From a virus, in the IMG/VR virus record IMGVR_UViG_3300024999_000409, positions 1-23,337 of that record: a stretch of 23,337 nt of DNA. One strand, 5' to 3'. Under the pieces are notes generated by a model. It had not been told where the DNA came from, did no database searches, and saw only the letters and a list, made by a program, of their open reading frames with translations. This document shows, piece after piece, positions 7,130-13,423 of this stretch. A program made the position numbers and the translations under genes. Each line of letters begins with the position of its first letter. Within the stretch, counting starts at the first letter, position 1.

Positions 7130-7311
7130 TTCTTAAACATCTCCTTTAATATTTTATTTGGTTTCCTTAAAAGGTAGTTAAGCAAACAAACACTAAGGAT
7201 TGTGTCTTTTAGATGGCCTATCCTAGTTTGCTTAATGTGCATTACGGCACAACAAAAAACACCTCCTAAAGAGATGCTTTTTAATCTGATGTAATTTTTA
7301 ATTTTTGCCAT
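7126..7311 (-). CDS. Doubtful 61-residue frame overlapping a structured stretch
   Basis: The frame runs from ATG 7311 and its stop overlaps the start of the nuclease as ATGA, which could give translational coupling. ATG 7311 has no ribosome site. A strong AGGAGGTG lies inside the frame (about 7258-7265) with no well-placed start after it in this frame: the next in-frame ATG is about 19 bases away and would give 38 residues. Much of the frame is occupied by inverted repeats. I think it is more likely a leader RNA or a gene remnant than a real protein. Confidence 0.25.
   Translation of the reverse strand: MAKIKNYIRLKSISLGGVFCCAVMHIKQTRIGHLKDTILSVCLLNYLLRKPNKILKEMFKK
7178..7251 (-). other. Structured RNA-like element upstream of the Vsr-like nuclease
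   Basis: TTAAGCAAAC (7178-7187) pairs with GTTTGCTTAA (7226-7235). Inside this, TAAGGAT pairs with ATCCTA with one bulge. An adjacent hairpin TGTGC/GCACA lies at 7236-7251. On the minus strand the small hairpin comes just after an unused AGGAGGTG, and the long one ends about 35 bases before the nuclease ribosome site. It may be a leader that controls nuclease expression, or the remnant of an element. I recognise no known RNA family. Confidence 0.4.
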
Positions 7312-7492
7312 AATTTAAAATTTTTGTCTCATTAAAAACATTGATATACATGGTTTGTAGTGAGTATATTAGGTCTAGAATCAATTAGATTAACTAATGT
7401 GATAGATTGTGCCAATCAAAAAATAGTGCCTTTAAATTGGCTTCTAATTTGTGATATTATTGGTTTGATTAATTAATAAATCTGATTAAAGA

Positions 7493-7669
7493 TTACCAAG
7501 TAATTTCTTCTTTGGTTACAACACGCAAAATTAAATTAATTACTACAATAATACTTGCTTGAACTTCAGGAGTAATTAAATCTACTCCTGTAACATTTAA
7601 TGTAATTGAACCTCCGAGCATTACTGCGTTACTCCACAATGTTTTTGATGCGTACCATTTTTTAGCCAT
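7493..7669 (-). CDS. Small phage membrane-associated protein (58 residues)
   Basis: The protein starts MAKKWYASKTLWSNAVMLGG and ends near INLILRVVTKEEITW. A start of K-W-Y-x-S-K-T-x-W, a central hydrophobic segment and an 'IN-ILR-xTK' end are typical of a small protein common in the lysis or tail-end regions of Firmicute phages. No function is established to my knowledge. The ATG lies one base after the stop of the nuclease at 7671, with a weak AAAGGATG ribosome site, so it is probably translated by coupling. The 180 bases downstream (7312-7492) hold no gene; a GCCAAT/ATTGGC pair near 7411-7434 is the only structure noted. Confidence 0.65.
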   Translation of the reverse strand: MAKKWYASKTLWSNAVMLGGSITLNVTGVDLITPEVQASIIVVINLILRVVTKEEITW

Positions 7670-7670
7670 T

Positions 7671-8936
7671 TTAAATCATCCTTTCTTTATTTTTATTGTT
7701 TTTTTGTGGGTGTTTGTTAAAAGAATCATCTTTTGTAGATAATTCTTCAAGATAATCATTTAGTATTTCTTCAATATTATCAAAATCCCAGTACCAAATT
7801 TCTAAAAAATCATATCCGTTTTGTTGAGCGTATTTCCTTTTCCTTCTATCATGTTCTTTTTGTTTTGCCAATCTTGCTTCTGCTAATTCTCTTGGTTCAT
7901 TTTTATATAGTAATATTACTTGGTCATGGTATTCCCCTTGATATTCAACTAAGAGACTATATCTATTTGGCAAATAAAAATCATAAGAAAGAGGACTTCC
8001 ACCTAAACCTATTAATCCATTAAATGTCTTCTGTGGTATAAAATATGTATTATTATTTTTATCTATTATATTATTGTAATTGTCTTGATTTATTTCAATA
8101 AATCCTTTATTAATAAAAACTCTTTTACATTCTTTTTCACCTTTAGACTTATTACATTCTGGACATCCGGAATTACTAATATTTCTGTTTTTTACATCAA
8201 CTTTCCATTCATGTTTAGGATTATCTTTGCATTGCCACCAAACTTCTTTATGACTACCACAAGTTACATCAAACGGTGTTAAGTCTCCATTTTTAGTAGG
8301 ATGCCACTCTGACGCTAATTTAGGATTAAGGGTTGCTAGGCAATTAGAAATTCCTACTTGCATTCCTTCACAAAAACCACACCCATGATTGGAATAAATA
8401 TTACTCCAAGTCATTTCAAATATTTCTCCACATTCAGGCTTTAAGCACTTCCATTTAATTTGTTTATCATTTGCATCATATGTTTCACTAATTATTTCAA
8501 ACGGTTTGTTATTTATTTTACACCATAATTTAATATTTTGTATTGTATAAGGATTATTTTGATGAAATTTAGCCAATATTCTCTCAGGTACTATTAGGTT
8601 ATTTAAATTCGAAAAATAATAATAACCAACAAAATCTTTAAATGTTAAATTAATTTTATTTCCATTATAATCTCCAGAAACAAGTTCAATATTAAAATTA
8701 TTTAATTTCAAAAATAATTTTATATTTCTAATAGTATATGGATTATACTTATCAAACTTATATGGGATTTTGTTAGTTAAGAGTGCCATTAATCGTGTAA
8801 AATATAAATAACCTTCTTTATCTCTAAGCACCAATCGTTGTTGACTGTTTGTATAATATTTACTTAATAATTTGAAACCTTTTGCATCTACTAATTTATC
8901 TGCTTCATCTATAGTATATCTCCTACCTTTTCCCAT
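7671..8936 (-). CDS. Zinc-ribbon / Vsr-like (EDxHD-type) homing-type nuclease with internal repeats
   Basis: The protein has 421 residues and a TAGGAGGAA ribosome site. Three repeats of about 64 residues open it, sharing NNPYTIxNIKL and a following hydrophobic strand pattern. Only the third keeps its zinc cysteines (C164, C169, C186, C189). Residues 199-261 (CLATLNPKLASEWH, then GSHKEVWWQC..NPKHEW, CPEC) fit the DUF4379-type zinc ribbon. The nuclease core follows: SYDFYLP (D319), LVEYQGEYHD (E331, Q333, H337) and KEHDRRKR (E361-H362-D363), then the closing strand FLEIWYWDF. The order D...E-x-Q...H...EHD fits Vsr-like homing endonucleases. It sits directly downstream of a DUF5659-like gene, as does the nuclease at 10588. 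Confidence 0.75.
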   Translation of the reverse strand: MGKGRRYTIDEADKLVDAKGFKLLSKYYTNSQQRLVLRDKEGYLYFTRLMALLTNKIPYKFDKYNPYTIRNIKLFLKLNNFNIELVSGDYNGNKINLTFKDFVGYYYFSNLNNLIVPERILAKFHQNNPYTIQNIKLWCKINNKPFEIISETYDANDKQIKWKCLKPECGEIFEMTWSNIYSNHGCGFCEGMQVGISNCLATLNPKLASEWHPTKNGDLTPFDVTCGSHKEVWWQCKDNPKHEWKVDVKNRNISNSGCPECNKSKGEKECKRVFINKGFIEINQDNYNNIIDKNNNTYFIPQKTFNGLIGLGGSPLSYDFYLPNRYSLLVEYQGEYHDQVILLYKNEPRELAEARLAKQKEHDRRKRKYAQQNGYDFLEIWYWDFDNIEEILNDYLEELSTKDDSFNKHPQKNNKNKERMI

Positions 8937-8953
8937 TAAAACATTCCTCCTAA

Positions 8954-9130
8954 TTATTTGTTTTTGAAACGTAAATACTCCTGAATCGCATTTTGTAGTT
9001 CAGGAGTATCATTAAAGATAAATATTTTTCTTTTTGATTTTTGGTCATCTCGCATTAATTTAAGTACAAATCCTTGCAACATTAAATATCCTGCAAGACG
9101 AAGGGAGTAAGAACTAAATTCTGGTTTCAT
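8954..9130 (-). CDS. Small DUF5659-like protein (copy 2)
   Basis: The protein has 58 residues (starting MKPEFSSYSLRLAGYLMLQG and ending EYLRFKNK), with AAAGGAA ahead of the ATG. LAGYLMLQGFVL is almost identical to copy 1 (LAGYLMIQGFVL), and the second half KIFIFNDTPELQNAI matches NLFLFTNSPQLAKAI. It lies between the holin and the zinc-ribbon nuclease, with its stop 18 bases before the nuclease start, so the pair is probably cotranscribed. The role is unknown. Confidence 0.7.
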   Translation of the reverse strand: MKPEFSSYSLRLAGYLMLQGFVLKLMRDDQKSKRKIFIFNDTPELQNAIQEYLRFKNK

Positions 9131-9159
9131 GAAACCATTCCTTTCCTTTATTATTATTT

Positions 9160-9705
9160 TTATTTATTCCCAAAAATTTGTTTATACTTATTTTGAATAA
9201 AACCCAATACTGGTATTAATGATTTATTTCCCATTGCAATAAAATTTTCCAATATGCTTGAAATCTCCACTAAGATAATAGAATTATAAATCACATAAGA
9301 AATCTCTTGACCAAATAGAATTCCTTCAACAATTCCTAATTGATGAGATATGTAGAGTAAAGACGCATACATAATTGTTTTTACGCCGATCCCATTTTTC
9401 AATTGTCTTGATGTCAATACTTTTTCTTTCCATCCAGTAAAATAGTTTTTAAAACTTAATGAACCATAATTAACGATTACAATACTTATATGTTTTGAAA
9501 TTATGTCAATTATGGTTAGAGCAACTATAAAGACAATTATTTGTTTTGGAAAACCAATAGCACTCAAAAATAAAGCTCCAATAATACTCAACAAAAGTAT
9601 TCCTTTGTCAAAAAAACGAGTAATGGTGTCTAATCCTTGATTCCAAACCTCATTCCACATGTTCTCATCCACCTCTTTCACAGTTAACATTTGTTGATAT
9701 TTCAT
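9160..9705 (-). CDS. Holin of the phage_holin_4 (TcdE-like) type
   Basis: The protein has 181 residues with a GGAGGG ribosome site. Four likely membrane segments lie near 34-50, 54-72, 110-125 and 134-152. The pattern in 137-160 (YVIYNSIILVEISS then ILENFIAMG) is typical of the holin_4 superfamily, where a membrane helix with a conserved glutamate is followed by ILEN. Holins open the inner membrane at the set time so that the endolysin reaches the wall. It follows the amidase in transcription order, so the pair forms the lysis cassette. About 200 bases with two hairpins separate it from the amidase, which suggests separate control. Confidence 0.85.
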   Translation of the reverse strand: MKYQQMLTVKEVDENMWNEVWNQGLDTITRFFDKGILLLSIIGALFLSAIGFPKQIIVFIVALTIIDIISKHISIVIVNYGSLSFKNYFTGWKEKVLTSRQLKNGIGVKTIMYASLLYISHQLGIVEGILFGQEISYVIYNSIILVEISSILENFIAMGNKSLIPVLGFIQNKYKQIFGNK

Positions 9706-9743
9706 GTTGACTTTGCCCTCCTTCTTATGATATTATTAATCAA

Positions 9744-9806
9744 GGTTAACAAAGCTCGTACTTTGTTTTACCTAGCAAGTCTCAGATCGGGCAGTTCTGA
9801 GCTTGC
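9744..9806 (-). promoter_or_regulatory. Two consecutive hairpins in the holin leader
   Basis: GCAAGtCTCAGA (9775-9786) pairs with TCTGAGCTTGC (9796-9806), an 11-base stem with one bulged base. The next hairpin, AACAAAG/CTTTGTT (9748-9754 and 9761-9767), is extended by GGT/ACC at its base. Both lie between the amidase and the holin ribosome site and are more GC-rich than the flanks. They could tune holin timing at the RNA level, or the element could be a protein binding site. No known riboswitch consensus is recognised. Confidence 0.4.
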
Positions 9807-9850
9807 GAATACATAAACAACTGAATATAAATAATATTTCATGTTAGCAA

Positions 9851-9878
9851 AGAGGTGTAATTATAAATTTACACCTCT
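9851..9878 (-). terminator. Possible terminator after the amidase gene
   Basis: AGAGGTGTAA and TTACACCTCT form a 10-base perfect stem with an 8-base loop, 36 bases after the amidase stop. The minus-strand tail (TTTGCTAACAT) is only weakly U-rich, so termination may be partial. Confidence 0.5.
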
Positions 9879-9913
9879 AATAGAATTTGTTTTTAAATTA
9901 AAAAAATTATTAC

Positions 9914-10585
9914 CTATGCAAGCTCTAATCTTTTGCAAGCATAACCCATTTTAATAATCTGTTTAATTACTTCATCTGATTTTGATTCTAATACTCTCAC
10001 TGATAAATAAATGTCTTTATCTACTTTTGTTTCTTTTATTGTATCTGCCACTTTATTTACTCCTTCTTTATAAGTTTTCAATTCAATAATTTTAGCATTA
10101 ATAGCATCACATAATTGTTTCCATGACTTTCCCATTCTTGTCAAATATTCGTAAGGATCAACATGGTCTATCCCCTTATATAATGATCTTAATCCATTAT
10201 GTGACCATACATTATCATCAACATTCCAACCATGACGAATACATAAATCCGCAACAAACCAAACTGTTTTATTCCATACGATTTCAAATTGATTTTTATC
10301 ATTCGTTTCACACATTTCAACACCAAGCCATTCTCTGTTGCCTTGCCAACTGCCTGTATGCCATGCTATTTCATTCTCAGGAATAAATTGATATATTTCT
10401 GCTCCTACCCAATCTGCGATAAAGTGAACAGATGATTGTCTATCTGCATTATTCCAATAGTTATAATGATTAAGAGATGTTGCTCCGATGTTCGCTGTAC
10501 TGTGGATTGTGATACCTTTCAGATTAATAAATTTTTCTTTTGGTCTGTTCATAGATATTAATTGTTGTTTAATATAATATGACAT
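9914..10585 (-). CDS. Endolysin: N-acetylmuramoyl-L-alanine amidase (Amidase_2)
   Basis: The protein has 223 residues with a GGAGGAAAAA ribosome site. The amidase_2 fold is clear: GITIHSTAN with the first zinc histidine (H28), VHFIAD at 53-58, IAWHTG at 73-78, a GVEMCE strand at 88-93, and WSHNGLRSLYKGIDHVDP at 127-144 with H129 and D143 as likely remaining zinc ligands. It cleaves the bond between muramic acid and the stem peptide. Residues 188-223 (YLSVRVLESKSDEVIKQI, then a GYACKRLEL end) form a short C-terminal domain like those of clostridial phage lysins, probably for wall binding. There is no signal peptide, so release depends on the holin. Its start follows the preceding nuclease stop by two bases. 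Confidence 0.9.
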   Translation of the reverse strand: MSYYIKQQLISMNRPKEKFINLKGITIHSTANIGATSLNHYNYWNNADRQSSVHFIADWVGAEIYQFIPENEIAWHTGSWQGNREWLGVEMCETNDKNQFEIVWNKTVWFVADLCIRHGWNVDDNVWSHNGLRSLYKGIDHVDPYEYLTRMGKSWKQLCDAINAKIIELKTYKEGVNKVADTIKETKVDKDIYLSVRVLESKSDEVIKQIIKMGYACKRLELA

Positions 10586-10587
10586 TA

Positions 10588-11724
10588 TTATATTTTTCCT
10601 CCTTCTTTAATATGAAAAGAACTATCTAATAAAGATAGTTCTTTAAGGCATCCATCCAATATCTCTTCAATCTTATCAAAGTCATAATACCAAATTTCTA
10701 ATAATTTAATATTATTTTTTTTTGCATATTCTCTTTTTCTTCTATCATGTTCAACTTGTCGCTCAAAATCTTTTATAGTTTTATGAAATCCTTTGCAAAA
10801 CTTTTCATGTTGTCCACCTTGATATTCTATAAGAAGGTTATATTGAGGTAAAAAGAAGTCATAAGACAGTAATCCATTTCGTAAACCAACTAGACCATCA
10901 AATTTCTTTTGAGGAATATAATATTTATTATTTTGTTTTTCTAGTAAATTATTATAATCAAACTCACTTATTTCTATGAAGTTATTATAGATAAAAACTT
11001 CTTCACATCTTTTTTCTCCTTTTGGATTATTACATTTTGGGCATCTTCTATTATGTGTAAATTTATTTGGTGTAACTGGATATTCTGTGCCACATTTATT
11101 ATGTCTCATTAAAATCGGCGTATTGGCATTAATATATTCTCCGAGAATTGTATATTCGTCACCAACCAAACTCTCAACTCTTTCTGTAAATATAGGAGCA
11201 TATTTGATACGCCAATGATCAACGTCTACTGGAAATATATATGTTTTATTTTTCCGTATTTTTATATTAACAATTTTGACTTTCTGTATTTTGGGACGTT
11301 TTATATTAACTGTTTTAATCTTCTGTACTTGAGGGCAATTTAGACAAATATCTATGTTTTTTCTCCGTAAAAAAGAATCTGGAATAACTGACCATGTATT
11401 ACCACATTTTAGATGTTTAATTAGAATAGGAATTCTCGCAGTAATATATTCGCCTAAAACCTCATATTGTCCGTTAGTTTTTTCAAATACTTCTTTTTTA
11501 AATTTCTCAGTAGTTTTCTTAGGTGTGCCAAAACATGCAGGACATCTTTTTCCTGCTTTTAAAATTTTATAAGGGGTAACAGGATATTCAGTTCCGCAAG
11601 TATTGTGCCTCATCATAATATGAGTTCTATTGTTTATATACTCTTTCCCAATTACTGAATATTCTTCACCATATAAATTATAAACATCTTTTATAAATTC
11701 CTCGATTGTATTCTTCTTTCCCAT
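10588..11724 (-). CDS. Zinc-ribbon (DUF723-like repeats) / Vsr-like homing-type nuclease
   Basis: I start the protein at ATG 11724 (378 residues), because AAAGGTGG lies eight bases upstream; the earlier GTG overlaps that site. Three DUF723-like repeats are visible: about 6-65, 72-130 and 176-231. Each has an 'EY.VLGEYI...PI..RH..CG' core and one or two CxxC pairs. The third runs into a nuclease domain: LLSYDFFLP (D289), LIEYQGGQHE (E300, Q302, H306) and VEHDRRKR (E325-H326-D327), closing with LLEIWYYDF. From KGEKRCEEVF onward it is clearly related to the nuclease at 7671, while the N-terminal repeats differ. This suggests a shared cutting module with swapped binding modules. It sits immediately upstream of the endolysin. 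Confidence 0.75.
   Translation of the reverse strand: MGKKNTIEEFIKDVYNLYGEEYSVIGKEYINNRTHIMMRHNTCGTEYPVTPYKILKAGKRCPACFGTPKKTTEKFKKEVFEKTNGQYEVLGEYITARIPILIKHLKCGNTWSVIPDSFLRRKNIDICLNCPQVQKIKTVNIKRPKIQKVKIVNIKIRKNKTYIFPVDVDHWRIKYAPIFTERVESLVGDEYTILGEYINANTPILMRHNKCGTEYPVTPNKFTHNRRCPKCNNPKGEKRCEEVFIYNNFIEISEFDYNNLLEKQNNKYYIPQKKFDGLVGLRNGLLSYDFFLPQYNLLIEYQGGQHEKFCKGFHKTIKDFERQVEHDRRKREYAKKNNIKLLEIWYYDFDKIEEILDGCLKELSLLDSSFHIKEGGKI
10616..10644 (-). terminator. Terminator-like hairpin inside the end of the nuclease gene
   Basis: AAAGAACTATCT and AGATAGTTCTTT form a 12-base perfect stem with a 5-base loop, followed on the minus strand by TTTTCATATT. It encodes nuclease residues near LSLLDSSF and lies just before the lysin ribosome site. 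It could attenuate transcription into the lysin gene. Confidence 0.5.
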
Positions 11725-11766
11725 TATTATTTCCACCTTTCACTTCATAAATTTCCACAAATAAAA

Positions 11767-11794
11767 AAGAAGACTAAATTGGCTTAGTCTTCTT
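11767..11794 (-). terminator. Intrinsic terminator after DUF5659-like copy 3
   Basis: AAGAAGACTAA and TTAGTCTTCTT form an 11-base perfect stem with loop ATTGGC, followed on the minus strand by a T-rich run (TTTTATTTG). The stop codon of the small gene lies within the stem. Confidence 0.75.
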
Positions 11795-11959
11795 CCACTC
11801 CATTAACAAGTTATTTAATTTTTCATTGTCTATAAATATCCACATCCTTTTACCACTGTTGGCATTAAGTGCAGATAATTTATATCTCAACCCTTTACTC
11901 ATTAGATAATCCCTTAAATTCGAACTGTAACAAGGGAATAGTTGAATATCATTATCCAT
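11774..11959 (-). CDS. Small DUF5659-like protein (copy 3, divergent)
   Basis: The protein has 61 residues with an AAGGAA ribosome site. LRDYLMSKGLRYKLSALNA followed by MWIFIDNEKLNNLLMEW keeps the helix, 'YL..KG' turn, strand and short-helix plan of copies 1 and 2, but with little exact identity. It lies between the protease and the zinc-ribbon nuclease at 10588. That mirrors copy 2, which precedes the nuclease at 7671, although here an intrinsic terminator separates the pair. The function is unknown. Confidence 0.65.
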   Translation of the reverse strand: MDNDIQLFPCYSSNLRDYLMSKGLRYKLSALNANSGKRMWIFIDNEKLNNLLMEWKKTKPI

Positions 11960-11985
11960 AAAACATTCCTTCTTAAATTATATAT

Positions 11986-13047
11986 TTAATAATATACAAT
12001 AAAATTATTAATCCCTTCATCCTTTAATTTTTGCGAAAACATTCTTGCATTTGCTTCAATACTAAATGCATTTAATTGACATTTGTATAATCCATTTATA
12101 AAAACAATATATGAATTATATCCTTTTACTTTTAAAACTTGTTGATATGCTTCAGCATTAGATTTTTGTGAGAATGCGTTTGCTTGGCATCTCCATAATT
12201 TTTTAGGAGTAGAATCTGGGTTTGGAATTATTATTTCTGGTTCTTTTTGTTTCAAAGTCTTTTCTAAATCCTCTAAATCAGGCAAAACAAATAAACCATA
12301 ACCTGACTTATTATCTCTTCCAACATCTTCAATATCAACACAATTATTTTTTACAAATTTCATTGCTTCATCTGGAGTAAGTTTTGGCAAATTATTTTTC
12401 TTTCTCCATTCAATATAGATTGCCAACAATCCAACTGCGACAGGACTTGAAAAACTTGTACCTGAAACAGAATGAATTTCTCCACAAATATTTTTAACAT
12501 ACATATGACTAGGACATGTTGTAATTAAAGATGGGCCTTTATTACTATAAGAGTCAACAATAGTTCCAATTTTATTTGTGGCACCAACAGAGATTACAAA
12601 GGGATATTTTGCCGGATAACTTATGTGGTCTTCATAATAATCGTTACCACTAGCTGCACAAATTACTAAATCTAATTCTTTATATCTTAGATAATCTTCA
12701 GTAGGCATTCCTCGCAAACCAGCCAACGAAATGTTCACAATATCAATCTCTTGTACATGATTTTTTACCCAATCAAATACAGCATCTTTATTTCTAGTGT
12801 TGTCGAAATATAGTATTTTACAGTTCTGGGATATTTGATTAACCGTTTGTGCCACATTAACTGGATGTCCAGATTTAATTGCTTTGCCGAAAACATCAGT
12901 ATAATATGATTCCATACCTTTTAATGGTTTTCCTTCGCTAGAATCTAGTATTACAACTGTAACATTATTACCATTGTAATTATTTGTATGCCATTTATCC
13001 ACATTTAGTAATTTGCGTATCCCATCATTTTCTTTTAATAGTGACAT
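11986..13047 (-). CDS. S8 (subtilisin-type) serine protease with two C-terminal SPOR-like repeats
   Basis: The protein has 353 residues with a GGAGGTGA ribosome site. The catalytic triad is visible: VVILDSSEG (D35), GHPVNVAQTVNQI (H61), the oxyanion AASGND (N135) and SGTSFSSPVA (S198). The usual HGTHVAG around the histidine is replaced by GHPVNVAQ, and the Asp motif has an insert, so it is an atypical member. Residues 284-317 and 320-352 are two related halves (WRCQANAFSQKSNAEAY; YKCQLNAFSIEANARMF) of SPOR type, which bind peptidoglycan stripped of stem peptides. There is no signal peptide or propeptide. It could be a virion or lysis protein that acts at the wall. An amidase of the kind that makes such stripped glycan lies downstream. 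Confidence 0.8.
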   Translation of the reverse strand: MSLLKENDGIRKLLNVDKWHTNNYNGNNVTVVILDSSEGKPLKGMESYYTDVFGKAIKSGHPVNVAQTVNQISQNCKILYFDNTRNKDAVFDWVKNHVQEIDIVNISLAGLRGMPTEDYLRYKELDLVICAASGNDYYEDHISYPAKYPFVISVGATNKIGTIVDSYSNKGPSLITTCPSHMYVKNICGEIHSVSGTSFSSPVAVGLLAIYIEWRKKNNLPKLTPDEAMKFVKNNCVDIEDVGRDNKSGYGLFVLPDLEDLEKTLKQKEPEIIIPNPDSTPKKLWRCQANAFSQKSNAEAYQQVLKVKGYNSYIVFINGLYKCQLNAFSIEANARMFSQKLKDEGINNFIVYY

Positions 13048-13070
13048 ATATTATTTTCACCTCCGGTCAA

Positions 13071-13112
13071 ATAAATAAGAAATTGCTTTAGTATAAGCAA
13101 CTTCTTATTTAT
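13071..13112. terminator. Long hairpin before the protease gene, probable two-way terminator
   Basis: 13071-13088 pairs with 13095-13112 (17 pairs with one A-C mismatch, loop TAGTAT); the arms read AATAAGAA.TTGCTT and AAGCAA.TTCTTATT. It lies between the small membrane gene (stop 13130) and the protease ribosome site at about 13056. Confidence 0.7.
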
Positions 13113-13129
13113 CATCCTTATTTTATTTA

Positions 13130-13288
13130 CTATATTTTTTTCATTTTCCTCTCATTATACTTTCTTAAATACTCCATTTGTTCTTTATCATCATTTTCTT
13201 GATTTTCTTGATTAATATGTCCACCATGGTTAAATAATAGAAACATAATTGTTACTAAAATATAACCAAATAAGCATAAGTAAAGCAT
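13130..13288 (-). CDS. Small membrane protein (52 residues)
   Basis: The protein starts MLYLCLFGYILVTIMFLLFN and continues into a charged tail rich in N, Q, E, D and K, ending ERKMKKI. AAGGAAGTG lies seven bases before the ATG. One N-terminal membrane helix (about 2-20) with a hydrophilic tail suits a small accessory lysis, exclusion or signalling protein, but I recognise no family. It is flanked by the GIY-YIG gene upstream and a strong terminator downstream. The 135 bases between 13289 and 13423 hold no further gene. Confidence 0.6.
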   Translation of the reverse strand: MLYLCLFGYILVTIMFLLFNHGGHINQENQENDDKEQMEYLRKYNERKMKKI

Positions 13289-13423
13289 TGTAAATCACTT
13301 CCTTATTGGTTATACGATTTGGGAAGAAGGATTGTGGGGTGTGATTATTGAATATTTTCAAACTATTTAATTAATTAGCAAAATATTGGAATATCGCCTC
13401 TTCCTTATTTTATTTTGATTTGT

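Noticed and set aside
9744-9806. Considered as a tRNA or known riboswitch
   Set aside because: There is no T-arm GGTTCGA or acceptor stem, and no match to riboswitch consensus sequences I know.
10123-10386. Open frame on the + strand opposite the amidase
   Set aside because: The amidase on the other strand has clear catalytic motifs; this frame has none and no ribosome site.
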